Shown here in pieces: positions 54,094 through 62,334 of a DNA stretch of 64,000 bases. The notes under the pieces were generated by a model. The model did not search any database. It had not been told where the DNA came from and saw only the letters and a list, made by a program, of their open reading frames with translations. This DNA comes from Vicingus serpentipes (GTDB lineage Bacteria > Bacteroidota > Bacteroidia > Flavobacteriales_E > Vicingaceae). Both the position numbers and the translations under genes were made by a program. Position 1 is the stretch's first letter. The number at the start of each line of letters is the position of its first letter. The stretch covers positions 1-64,000 of the forward strand of contig JAGFIT010000079.1 in NCBI GenBank assembly GCA_024103385.1. The letters run 5' to 3'.

Positions 54094-54909
54094 ATGAAAA
54101 CGCTCAAAATTTTATTTGCAGTCATCTTGTTGTCCGCTTTTTTTGCATTTAACCAACAAGATGAAGTTCTTATCTCAGAAGAAAATTCACCTACTTTAAG
54201 GACCATTAAACATAACGCATTTCAAGCTGGAGAGAAATTAGAATACCGTTTGCACTATGGTGTAATTGGAGCAGGAACAGCAAAAATGGAGGTGCATAAA
54301 ATGGATAAAAAAATTGCTGGTCGTGAGGTATATCACATGGTTGGCACGGGAAGGTCTAAAGGAGCTTTTGATTGGTTTTTTAAGGTGAGAGATACCTATG
54401 AAACGTATATGGATGTAGAAGGAGTATTTCCTTGGTTATTTGTTAGAAATGTGAATGAAGGAGGATATGAAATACATCAAACGTATAAGTTTGCGCAAAA
54501 TAAAAATAAAGTAGACAACGGAAAAGGAAAAACATTTGAAATTCCTCTAGGAGTTCAAGACATGTTATCTTCTTTTTATTATGCAAGAACTATTGATTTT
54601 TCATCAGCTAAGAAAAACGAAATTTTCACCATATGGTCGTTTGTGGATGATGAATTGTGGCCATTGAAAATTAGATATATGGGACGATATACCATTAGAG
54701 TAAGTGGAAAAAAATATAAAGCAATGAAGTTTCACCCTGTGGTACAAGAAGGACGGTTATTTGAAAATGAAGAAGATGTTACGGTGTGGGTTTCTGATGA
54801 TGGAAACAAAATCCCATTATTAGCAGAAGGGAAAGTATTAATAGGTTCTGTTAAAATGGAATTAACTAACTATTCAGGATTGGCTAATCCAATAGCAAAA
54901 GTGGAATAA
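54094..54909 (+). CDS. DUF3108 domain-containing exported protein
   Basis: A 271-residue protein from the ATG at 54094, where a signal peptide begins (MKTLKILFAVILLSAFFAFNQ). The mature part is typical DUF3108: FQAGEKLEYRLHYGVIGAGTAKMEV (in parts), KGAFDWFFKVRDTYETYMD, GVQDMLSSFYYAR and a beta-rich end (VTVWVSDDGNKIPLLAEGKV). Likely periplasmic; members of this family are of unknown function, with a lipoprotein-carrier-like beta structure suggested for some. An upstream ATG at 53968 lies in a terminator and is rejected. Its own terminator lies at 54935-54972. Confidence 0.88.
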   Translation: MKTLKILFAVILLSAFFAFNQQDEVLISEENSPTLRTIKHNAFQAGEKLEYRLHYGVIGAGTAKMEVHKMDKKIAGREVYHMVGTGRSKGAFDWFFKVRDTYETYMDVEGVFPWLFVRNVNEGGYEIHQTYKFAQNKNKVDNGKGKTFEIPLGVQDMLSSFYYARTIDFSSAKKNEIFTIWSFVDDELWPLKIRYMGRYTIRVSGKKYKAMKFHPVVQEGRLFENEEDVTVWVSDDGNKIPLLAEGKVLIGSVKMELTNYSGLANPIAKVE

Positions 54910-54934
54910 ACAATCTTGTGTTTAAAATTAAGCG

Positions 54935-54972
54935 AAAAATAAGGCGATGGAGGTATTCATCGCCTTATTTTT
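54935..54972 (+). terminator. terminator between DUF3108 and M23 peptidase genes
   Basis: A 15-base stem AAAAATAAGGCGATG / CATCGCCTTATTTTT with an 8-base loop, 26 bases after the DUF3108 stop. It excludes the ATG at 54947 as a start for the next gene. Confidence 0.88.
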
Positions 54973-54982
54973 ATGGGCAATT

Positions 54983-56245
54983 ATGAAAAAATACTTCTTT
55001 TTACTTTTTGGCGGAGTAGGAATTGTTATTCTCCTTTTTTTGCTCAAAACAACATTTATAACAGGTACAGAACAGGATAATTTCGATTCAAGAGGAGTTG
55101 AAGATACAGCTTATGTCTCCACAGTTGAGTATGGTATTGAAACAGATTCATTTACTGTTTATCGAGATGTGATTCAGCCCAATGAGTTTTTAGCTAACAT
55201 TTTATTAAAATATAAAATACCTTACCCTCAAATAGATGCTTTGGCAAAAGAATCACGAGAAATTTTTGATGTAAGAAAGATGGCTGCAGGGAAAAATTAT
55301 ACCATTTTGTGCAGTAAAGATTCGTTAGGGAAAGCGCAGTGTTTTATTTATGAGCCCAACGCTACAGATTATGTGGTGTTTGATATGCGAGATACACTGA
55401 CTATTTATAAAGGGCAGAAAGAAGTAGAAACACGAATCAAAACAGCGTCAGGCATTATCCAATCTTCTTTGTATCAAACATTGGTAAATGCTAAGGTGAG
55501 CCCTATTTTAGCAATTGAAATGGCTAATGTATATGCTTGGACAATTGATTTTTATCGGATACAAAAAAACGATTGGTTTAAAGTGGTGTACGAAGAACGT
55601 TTTATAGATGGAGAATCAATAGGTGTTGGAAGAGTATTGTCGGCTAATTTCAACCATCAAGGCAAAGACTTTTTTGCTTGTTATTTTGTGCAAGATAGTA
55701 TTGGAGATTATTTTGATACAGAAGCAAATAGCTTACGTAGAGCTTTTTTAAAATCTCCCTTAAAGTATGGAAGATTAACCTCAGGATTTACGATGCGAAG
55801 GTTTCACCCTGTTCAAAAAAGAAATAAACCGCATTTAGGAACCGACTATGCGGCACCTACAGGAACACCAATTTTAGCTACAGGAGATGGAGTGGTTATT
55901 GCTTCAGCTTACGCAAAATTTAACGGAAACTATGTGAAGATAAGACACAACAGTACTTATACCACTCAGTATTTGCATATGAGTAAAAGGAGGGCTAAAG
56001 TAGGACAACACGTTACACAAGGAGATGTAATAGGTTATGTAGGTAGTACCGGTTTAGCAACAGGACCTCATGTTTGTTACCGCTTTTGGAAAAATGGCAG
56101 CCAAACCAATCACTTAAGAGAAGACTTCCCTCCCTCCAAACCAGTTAACCCAGAAAATAAAGCAGCTTATCAAACAACTTTAGAACAATATAAGGCTCAA
56201 TTAAGAAAGGTAAGATTAAAAGGTAAAGCACAACTAAAGAGTTAA
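54983..56245 (+). CDS. M23 family metallopeptidase (LytM-like) with one membrane anchor
   Basis: A 420-residue protein. The N-terminal anchor is MKKYFFLLFGGVGIVILLFLL. A LysM-like or OapA-like region follows (~60-110, VIQPNEFLANILLKYKIPYPQ), and the peptidase domain spans ~265-390. Zinc ligands: the H and D of PHLGTDYA; the second His motif is GPHVCYRFW, in which the usual H-x-H is H-V-C, so the ligand position is Cys. The YLHM histidine is present. It would cleave peptidoglycan cross-bridges in the periplasm, or act as an amidase activator if the Cys variant is inactive. The start follows from the terminator just upstream. Confidence 0.87.
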   Translation: MKKYFFLLFGGVGIVILLFLLKTTFITGTEQDNFDSRGVEDTAYVSTVEYGIETDSFTVYRDVIQPNEFLANILLKYKIPYPQIDALAKESREIFDVRKMAAGKNYTILCSKDSLGKAQCFIYEPNATDYVVFDMRDTLTIYKGQKEVETRIKTASGIIQSSLYQTLVNAKVSPILAIEMANVYAWTIDFYRIQKNDWFKVVYEERFIDGESIGVGRVLSANFNHQGKDFFACYFVQDSIGDYFDTEANSLRRAFLKSPLKYGRLTSGFTMRRFHPVQKRNKPHLGTDYAAPTGTPILATGDGVVIASAYAKFNGNYVKIRHNSTYTTQYLHMSKRRAKVGQHVTQGDVIGYVGSTGLATGPHVCYRFWKNGSQTNHLREDFPPSKPVNPENKAAYQTTLEQYKAQLRKVRLKGKAQLKS

Positions 56246-56300
56246 TCTAATTTCTCAATCAATATTCTTTTTAAAAGAGCACCCCCGTTAATTTGTTTCT

Positions 56301-56329
56301 TTCCTGATGAAATGCAGTGGAACTCAGGA
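56301..56329 (+). repeat. dispersed palindromic repeat, TTCCTGA-N16-TCAGGA (copy 3)
   Basis: Starts 55 bases after the M23 peptidase stop; the interior TGAAATGCAGTGGAAC matches the pattern of the copies at 1729 and 41105. The rest of the 227-base gap up to 56473 holds nothing else I recognise. Confidence 0.6.
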
Positions 56330-56472
56330 ATCCATCCATTGTTATGTGTTTTACTTGTATCGAACTCACGTTAAATAAAGAAGGTTGAATTTTTTTAAGG
56401 ACAGGTTTATGGAATTTAATTAAAGGATACATCTAACTATCAAAATTTAATTATTCACTAAATCCAAGTATC

Positions 56473-58419
56473 ATGAAAACAAATAAAATAATTACAAAAA
56501 TGATCACCCTTTTTTTGGTGATACTTATGTTCAATTTAACTCAAGCTCAAAATGTGGGAGGAATCCTAAAAGGAAAAATAACAGACCAAGGAAATAATAG
56601 CCCGTTACCTTTTGCGAATGTTGTGTTGTTACAAGGAGGAAAACAAATTTCTGGAATGATGTCTGACTTTGATGGCAAGTATGCATTTAACAATATACAA
56701 CCAGGCAAGTATGAATTGAATGTAAGTTTTACTGGGTACCAAACGCAACAAATCAAAAATATTGAAGTGGTGGCAGACAAAACCGCTTTCTTAGATGTGC
56801 AGCTACAATCAAGCGGTCAATCGTTAGACCAATTAGAAATAGTGGAGCATGAGCTTCCTTTAATTCAGCAAGATGTTGTTAGTAGTGGGACTATTATTAG
56901 GCCTGAAATAAAAGCCATGCTAGGAAGGAGTCATGGTGACTATAAAAAGAGTAAACATTTACCATACAACTATTCACCAGTTCCTCAAGAAAATTTTAAT
57001 ACTGAGGGTTATGCCTTTGTGAGAGAGAATGATTTTAAAAATACAAAAGCAACCCCGCTATCTACTTTTTCTATTGACGTGGATGCAGCTTCTTATGCTA
57101 ATATAAGAAGGTTTATTACAAAAGGACAAAATCCACCAGTTGATGCCGTAAGAGTGGAGGAAATGATTAATTATTTTAATTATGATTATCCTGCTCCAAG
57201 AGGAGAAGATCCTTTTTCTATTACTACAGAGATGAGTGATTGTCCGTGGAATAAAAAACATAAGTTAATTCATATAGGATTGCAGGGAGAAAAAATAGCT
57301 ACAGATAATTTGCCGGCTAGTAATTTGGTGTTTTTGTTGGATGTGTCAGGCTCTATGAATTCCCCTAACAAGTTGCCTTTATTAAAGAAATCGTTTGGGT
57401 TGTTAGTGAATAAATTAACGGAAAAAGACAGAGTAGCAATTGTAGTTTATGCAGGAGCAGCAGGATTAGTCTTAGAATCTACACCGGGAAATCAAAAAGA
57501 AAAAATTATGAATGCTTTAAATCAGCTCAGTGCTGGAGGGTCTACTGCGGGGGGACAAGGAATAAAATTAGCTTATAAAGTAGCATTAAATAATTTCATA
57601 AAAGAAGGGAACAACAGAGTAATATTAGCTACTGATGGAGATTTTAATGTTGGAGCAAGTAGTGATGGAGAAATGACTCGTTTAATAGAAGAGAAGAGAG
57701 AGTCAGGTGTTTTCTTAACTTGTTTAGGCTTTGGAATGGGGAACTACAAAGATTCAAAAATGGAAACGATAGCAGACAAAGGGAATGGGAACTACGCGTA
57801 CATCGATAATATTTTAGAAGCGAAGAAAGTATTGGTTACCGAAATGGGAGGGACAATGCATACTATTGCTAAAGACGTAAAATTGCAATTGGAGTTTAAT
57901 CCTGAAAAAATTGCTTCTTATAAGTTGATTGGATATGAAAACAGGTTGTTAAATGATGAAGATTTTAATGATGATACTAAGGATGCAGGAGAATTAGGAT
58001 CAGGACACACCGTTACAGCATTGTATGAGGTAGTATTAAAAGGAGATGAAGACGCTCCTTCAGTAGATCCGCTGAGGTATCAAAAGAATGTTCCATCCGC
58101 TAAAGAGCAGTATGGTGATGAATTGTTAACGGTGAAGTTCAGATATAAAAATCCAAAAGAAAATAAGAGTAAATTAATTACGAAATACTTGATTAATCAA
58201 TCAGTTTCATTAAATGAGTCATCTGACAACTTTCGGTTTTCTGCTGCAGTAGCTCAGTTTGGCTTGTTGTTAAAAAATTCGAAACATAAAGCAGACGCAT
58301 CTTATGATAATGTTTTAAAATTAGCAAAGAGCAGTAAAGGAAAAGATGAGCACGGTTACAGGTCAGAGTTTATTCGTTTAGTAGAAATGAGCGAATTACA
58401 GGTAAGTGATTTGCGTTAA
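56473..58419 (+). CDS. von Willebrand factor type A protein with CarboxypepD_reg and DUF3520 domains
   Basis: A 648-residue protein. Signal peptide ~1-25 (ending LTQAQ), CarboxypepD_reg domain (~30-112; LKGKITDQGNNSPLPFANVVL), a linker, the vWF N-terminal domain (~190-270; STFSIDVDAASYANIRRFI), a VWA domain (~278-450) with an intact MIDAS motif (LLDVSGSMNSPNK) and a C-terminal DUF3520 (~470-640). The YfbK-like architecture is common in Bacteroidota. It is exported, probably to the periplasm or outer membrane, and binds a metal-dependent partner that is not known. No operon partner is visible. Confidence 0.9.
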   Translation: MKTNKIITKMITLFLVILMFNLTQAQNVGGILKGKITDQGNNSPLPFANVVLLQGGKQISGMMSDFDGKYAFNNIQPGKYELNVSFTGYQTQQIKNIEVVADKTAFLDVQLQSSGQSLDQLEIVEHELPLIQQDVVSSGTIIRPEIKAMLGRSHGDYKKSKHLPYNYSPVPQENFNTEGYAFVRENDFKNTKATPLSTFSIDVDAASYANIRRFITKGQNPPVDAVRVEEMINYFNYDYPAPRGEDPFSITTEMSDCPWNKKHKLIHIGLQGEKIATDNLPASNLVFLLDVSGSMNSPNKLPLLKKSFGLLVNKLTEKDRVAIVVYAGAAGLVLESTPGNQKEKIMNALNQLSAGGSTAGGQGIKLAYKVALNNFIKEGNNRVILATDGDFNVGASSDGEMTRLIEEKRESGVFLTCLGFGMGNYKDSKMETIADKGNGNYAYIDNILEAKKVLVTEMGGTMHTIAKDVKLQLEFNPEKIASYKLIGYENRLLNDEDFNDDTKDAGELGSGHTVTALYEVVLKGDEDAPSVDPLRYQKNVPSAKEQYGDELLTVKFRYKNPKENKSKLITKYLINQSVSLNESSDNFRFSAAVAQFGLLLKNSKHKADASYDNVLKLAKSSKGKDEHGYRSEFIRLVEMSELQVSDLR

Positions 58420-58441
58420 AAGTAGAATAAAATAGTTATCT

Positions 58442-58470
58442 AAAAAGCTTCGAGAAATCGGAGCTTTTTT
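58442..58470. terminator. bidirectional terminator between the VWA and LolC-like genes
   Basis: Stem AAAAAGCTTCGA / TCGGAGCTTTTT with one wobble pair and a GAAA loop, between convergent stops at 58419 and 58473. A run lies on one side, T run on the other. Confidence 0.85.
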
Positions 58471-58472
58471 AA

Positions 58473-59681
58473 TTATAGGTGTCTTTTAGTTAAGACTCTG
58501 ACAGGATACCAAGATGCAATTAATCCAATCACAAGCACTACTCCAGCAACATTAATGAAATCAGTTAATTCTAATGCCATAGGATAAAATTCTACAATAC
58601 CTCCTTCTAACCGAAGCAGTCCAAAACGAATTTGTAACCAACACACAAAAGCACCTATTAACATACCAGAGAATGCGCCCACCAGATTGATTAACATTCC
58701 TTCTATAAAAAATAATTTTCGAATAGTAGAATGTGTTGTGCCCATGGTTTTTAATATCCATACATCTTTTTTCTTATCAATAATGAGCATCGTTAATGAT
58801 CCAATAATGTTAAAAGAGGCGATAACCAAAATAAAAGATAAAATTAAAAAGGTGATCCATTTTTCGGTTTTATTGGTTTTAAAAACCAGTTCATTTAACT
58901 CGTAACGTGTTTTTACTTCATATTCAGTTCCTACAACCGATTCGATTTGTGTTTTTATGACATCCCAATTGGCTTCCTTTGTAAGTCCTAACTCAATAGC
59001 AGAAACTTGTTCGTTATGTTGGGTGAGTTGCTGTGCAAAAGGCAGAGAGGTTAATACATATTTAGTGTCAAAATCTGGGCTTACTGAGAAAATACCAGAA
59101 GGAACAGCCCATTTTCTATTAAACTCCGAATCAGGCATTAATCCTTTTTGATGCCCTTTTTTCGGAACAATTACACTTACTTTTTTAGCAAAACCATTAG
59201 ATAAAAAGAGAGCCAATTGATCAGCAATTCCGTAACCAAGCACTATATAGTTATCGACTTGGGTTAGCTCTTTTTGATTGCCTTCAATTAGTAAGGTGTC
59301 TAATCCTGACATTTCATAAAAACTATTTTCAACCCCTTTTACTGTTGCCACGGTTTGTTTGTCTTCGTATTTCACTAACGCAATTTCTTCTAATGTTTCG
59401 CTGTAAAAAGCAACTTCGGGGATTTGAAGAATTTTTTCTTTTGGAAAGGTAGAAGCGTTAAATGTTTTTCCTTTTTTTATAGTGATTTTTATGTCAGGAT
59501 CAAAAGAAGCATAAAGGTGTTCAACTAAATTTTCTAAACCATTGAATGCTGAAAGCACAATAATTAAAGCCATTGTGCCGACTCCCACCCCAATTACTGA
59601 AATCCAAGAAATAATGTTAATCACATTGTGAGATTTCTTTGAAACAAGGTAACGTTTTGCTATGTAAAAAGGGAAGTTCAA
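58473..59681 (-). CDS. LolC/LolE-type lipoprotein-releasing ABC permease
   Basis: A 402-residue protein with the MacB/FtsX permease layout. The start FPFYIAKRYLVSKKSHNVINIISWISVIGVGVGTMALIIVLSAFNG (in parts) is the classical first segment of LolC/E. A large periplasmic domain (~50-265) and three further membrane segments follow (FLILSFILVIASFNIIGSL, FFIEGMLINLVGAFSGMLIGAFV, DFINVAGVVLVIGLIASW). With a LolD ATPase it would extract lipoproteins from the inner membrane for transfer to LolA. The lolD gene is not here. It starts 55 bases after the rbfA stop. Confidence 0.9.
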   Translation of the reverse strand: MNFPFYIAKRYLVSKKSHNVINIISWISVIGVGVGTMALIIVLSAFNGLENLVEHLYASFDPDIKITIKKGKTFNASTFPKEKILQIPEVAFYSETLEEIALVKYEDKQTVATVKGVENSFYEMSGLDTLLIEGNQKELTQVDNYIVLGYGIADQLALFLSNGFAKKVSVIVPKKGHQKGLMPDSEFNRKWAVPSGIFSVSPDFDTKYVLTSLPFAQQLTQHNEQVSAIELGLTKEANWDVIKTQIESVVGTEYEVKTRYELNELVFKTNKTEKWITFLILSFILVIASFNIIGSLTMLIIDKKKDVWILKTMGTTHSTIRKLFFIEGMLINLVGAFSGMLIGAFVCWLQIRFGLLRLEGGIVEFYPMALELTDFINVAGVVLVIGLIASWYPVRVLTKRHL

Positions 59682-59692
59682 ATTTAATTGTT

Positions 59693-59739
59693 GAATGTGG
59701 GAATGCTTGAATGTTTTTATTCTATCATTTTAGCATTCA
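59693..59739 (-). repeat. palindromic repeat abutting the rbfA stop codon
   Basis: On the minus strand it begins in the rbfA TGA stop and reads GAATGCTAAAATGATAGAAT, with a partly complementary CATTCAAGCATTC further on. The 17-mer AATGCTAAAATGATAGA is identical to that at 22492-22508. Confidence 0.55.
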
Positions 59740-60075
59740 TTCCTTTAATAAATTGTCAATTTCTTCAGCATAATCTAGAGAATCATCAACGTGAAAGGCT
59801 AACTCAGGAGTAATTCTTAATTGTTTCCCAACTTTTCTTCCCAACTCCCCCCGTATTAGCTTACTGTGTACATTGGTTAAATTCACACACTCTTTAGGCT
59901 CCATTTTTCCAAAAACGCTTAAATATACTTTAGCAAAGCTAAAATCTGGTGCAGGGCGAACAACAGTAACACTTACCATTGTGTTTGGAAACCAGTCTGC
60001 ACCTTTTTGTTGGAAAATAATGCTCAGTTCTTTCTGGAGCAATCGAGCTATTTTGTTTTGTCTGATAGAACTCAT
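59737..60075 (-). CDS. rbfA: ribosome-binding factor A
   Basis: A 112-residue KH-like protein of normal length. The start SSIRQNKIARLLQKELSIIFQQ and VTVVRPAPDFSFAKVYLSVFG are family blocks, and the end ITPELAFHVDDSLDYAEEIDNLL is the characteristic RbfA C-terminus. It binds helix 1 of immature 16S rRNA during late 30S maturation. The LolC-like gene follows on the same strand; in this phylum rbfA is often next to such a permease gene, which I take as a usual pairing. Confidence 0.95.
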   Translation of the reverse strand: MSSIRQNKIARLLQKELSIIFQQKGADWFPNTMVSVTVVRPAPDFSFAKVYLSVFGKMEPKECVNLTNVHSKLIRGELGRKVGKQLRITPELAFHVDDSLDYAEEIDNLLKE

Positions 60076-60211
60076 AGAACAAAGGTATTAATTATTTATA
60101 CTGAATTTGTTAAATACAAAAATGATAACTCGATTGTTCATTGTTTTTAACAGTTGTTGTTAATAAAATAGTTGTGTAACAATGGTCATTTTAGTTAATT
60201 TTAGCTGACTT

Positions 60212-61084
60212 ATGAGAAAAAACATATTTATACTTTTTGCCATTGGAACAAGTTTATGCGGGATGGCTCAAACCAATTTAGATTTTGAGTATTGGGTAAA
60301 TAATTACAACGGAATAGATGAGGCTAAACATTGGCTGAATACATCTGATGCAAGTGAATACAATGCTCCTCAAACCATGTTTAAAGAACAACGATTATCA
60401 GACCAGGGAAATTATGCTATTCGTTTAACAACTGCTTATTGGAAAGAAGGAGCTCAATATGGGGTAGATACGTTGCCTGGATCAATAGTTCAGCAATTTG
60501 AATACCATCAGCAACCCGAAATATTTACATTTGATTATCAATCTTATCCTCAGCAAGGAGATGCTGTATTGATTGGTATTCAACTGAGTATGACGGTAAA
60601 TGATTCAGACATTATTGTTGGAGAAGGATTTTTTACTTCGGCAGAAGTGCAGGAATCATGGAAAAACCAAGAAGTAGCTATTCATTATTATTCAGGATTT
60701 ACTCCAGAGAAAGTAAGTATTATTGCTCTTTCTAGTGCGAATGCCGTATTGCGAGACAATAGTAGAGGGAATGTGAAAATAGGCTCAACATTGCTATTGG
60801 ATAATATTGTTTTAGGAGTGAAAATACAGGAAAAGAAGCCAAAATATTACATGTATGTTTTTCCTAATCCAGTAAAATCATACATCAATATTGAAACCAA
60901 TGATCCAAGAGCGAAATCAATCCAGATTTATAATTTAGAAGGGAAATTAGTTTTAAGCCACCCAGTATTTCAAAAAGAAAGATTAAAAATAGATCTCTCA
61001 TCACTATCTAAAGGTACTTATGTTTATAAAGTGCTTGGGGAAGAAACCGTTATTACTTCCAATAAATTTAATATTGTTCGATAG
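60212..61084 (+). CDS. secreted protein with T9SS type A sorting domain
   Basis: A 290-residue protein with a signal peptide (MRKNIFILFAIGTSLCGMAQ). Residues ~22-205 (LDFEYWVNNYNGIDEAKHW, YAIRLTTAYWKEG, VLIGIQLSMTVNDSD, STLLLDNIVLG) look like a carbohydrate-binding-type jelly roll (PCMD-like). A type A sorting domain closes it (YMYVFPNPVKSYINIET, LEGKLVLS, SLSKGTYVYKVLG). Likely exposed at the cell surface or released. Ligand unknown. Confidence 0.8.
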   Translation: MRKNIFILFAIGTSLCGMAQTNLDFEYWVNNYNGIDEAKHWLNTSDASEYNAPQTMFKEQRLSDQGNYAIRLTTAYWKEGAQYGVDTLPGSIVQQFEYHQQPEIFTFDYQSYPQQGDAVLIGIQLSMTVNDSDIIVGEGFFTSAEVQESWKNQEVAIHYYSGFTPEKVSIIALSSANAVLRDNSRGNVKIGSTLLLDNIVLGVKIQEKKPKYYMYVFPNPVKSYINIETNDPRAKSIQIYNLEGKLVLSHPVFQKERLKIDLSSLSKGTYVYKVLGEETVITSNKFNIVR

Positions 61085-61119
61085 TAGAGAGAATAGAGTT
61101 ATTTTATTGTCTTAAGTTG

Positions 61120-61150
61120 TTGTCTTTTAATACAATAAAGTTTACTTTTG
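61120..61150 (+). promoter_or_regulatory. Bacteroidota-type promoter for the T9SS gene at 61175
   Basis: TTG (61120-61122), 20 bases, then TACTTTTG (61143-61150), a full match to the TTG / TAnnTTTG pattern. It ends 24 bases before the ATG. Confidence 0.55.
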
Positions 61151-61174
61151 TGGGTAAACTTAAAAAATTAAACC

Positions 61175-62284
61175 ATGAAAAAACTACTACTTTCATTAAT
61201 TATACTTTTTGGTATAAATAGTTTTAATGCTCAAATTACAGTAAATAGTACTCATGTTGTTGATGCGGGTGTTGACGTTATTCAGGCACATGATACCATA
61301 CCAACAGGAGTCACTATAGGCTCTTCTGGTGCTAATCAAACTTGGGACTTCTCTACTGTTTTAGATGATAATGGACAGGATACCCTGAAGTTCAGGAACG
61401 CTGTAGGATATCCTAAAGCTACTGATTTCCCTTTAGCTAATTTGGTTCTAATAGATACTCAAGAAGATAGCTCGTGGATATACTTAACAAAAAATGCTTT
61501 AGGATTGGCCGTATTGGGAATAGCACAAACTCAAGATGGAAATACCTCAAGCACACAGTTTAGTACAGTCATTCTCACGTTTCCATCAACAATGGGGACA
61601 AGTTTTGGAGGAACGCCTGTGGTAGCTTCTTTAGGACAATTTCCCCTTGGGTTTGACCCCGATGGTCCAGGACCTTCAGGCGTGATTGATTCGGCAAGAA
61701 TTATTCGGTCTACTACAGTAACCAGTAATATTGATGCTTGGGGGAATGTGATTACCCCTTTTGGAACCTTTGCATCTCTTAGACAAATTGTTTCTGAAGA
61801 AACGATTGATTCTACTTTTGTATTAGAAGGAGGTACATGGTCTTTGGTTAGCCCAACATTAGCAGCGTTGTTGAACACTAGTCCTGTTGAATATGACACG
61901 ACCAGAACAGCTAGATGGTGGACAGATGATGCTAATTCTAAACTTCCCTTGGTAGAAATGGATTATGAATCTAATGGAACAGTTAATAATGTTGATTGGC
62001 AAAAGTCTTCACCTACGTTAAATGTTACAGAAATGGCTACTGATGTAAAGGTAGAATTATACCCTAACCCAACAAAAAACAATGTATTGATATCTACATC
62101 TTATTTAGGAAATAAAGTTGTTTCGGTGGTAGATGCTACAGGCAAATTAATGTTTGAGCAAGCATATCGAGAGAATACCATTGATATTTCAACCCAACAT
62201 TACTCTAATGGAATCTATTTTTATACCATTCAAGATTTGAAAGGAAACGTGCTCCATTCTAGTAAATTTATAGTAGCTAGGTAA
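61175..62284 (+). CDS. secreted protein with T9SS type A sorting domain
   Basis: A 369-residue protein with a signal peptide (MKKLLLSLIILFGINSFNAQ). The body (~21-290) is beta-rich and has no recognised domain; it includes GSSGANQTWDFSTVLDDNGQD (in two parts), a Gly/Pro-rich DPDGPGPSG and STTVTSNIDAWGNVITPFGT, reminiscent of surface proteins with unknown folds. The end is a type A sorting domain (VELYPNPTKNNVLIST, YSNGIYFYTIQDLKGNVL). It is transcribed from its own promoter and ends in a strong terminator. Role unknown. Confidence 0.8.
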   Translation: MKKLLLSLIILFGINSFNAQITVNSTHVVDAGVDVIQAHDTIPTGVTIGSSGANQTWDFSTVLDDNGQDTLKFRNAVGYPKATDFPLANLVLIDTQEDSSWIYLTKNALGLAVLGIAQTQDGNTSSTQFSTVILTFPSTMGTSFGGTPVVASLGQFPLGFDPDGPGPSGVIDSARIIRSTTVTSNIDAWGNVITPFGTFASLRQIVSEETIDSTFVLEGGTWSLVSPTLAALLNTSPVEYDTTRTARWWTDDANSKLPLVEMDYESNGTVNNVDWQKSSPTLNVTEMATDVKVELYPNPTKNNVLISTSYLGNKVVSVVDATGKLMFEQAYRENTIDISTQHYSNGIYFYTIQDLKGNVLHSSKFIVAR

Positions 62285-62302
62285 TTAAGTAGCATGCCAA
62301 TT

Positions 62303-62332
62303 AAAAAGCCCCGAAGTATTTCGGGGCTTTTT
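62303..62332. terminator. bidirectional terminator between the T9SS and hflX genes
   Basis: Perfect 13-base stem AAAAAGCCCCGAA / TTCGGGGCTTTTT with a GTAT loop, between convergent genes ending at 62284 and 62335. Confidence 0.92.
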
Positions 62333-62334
62333 AA

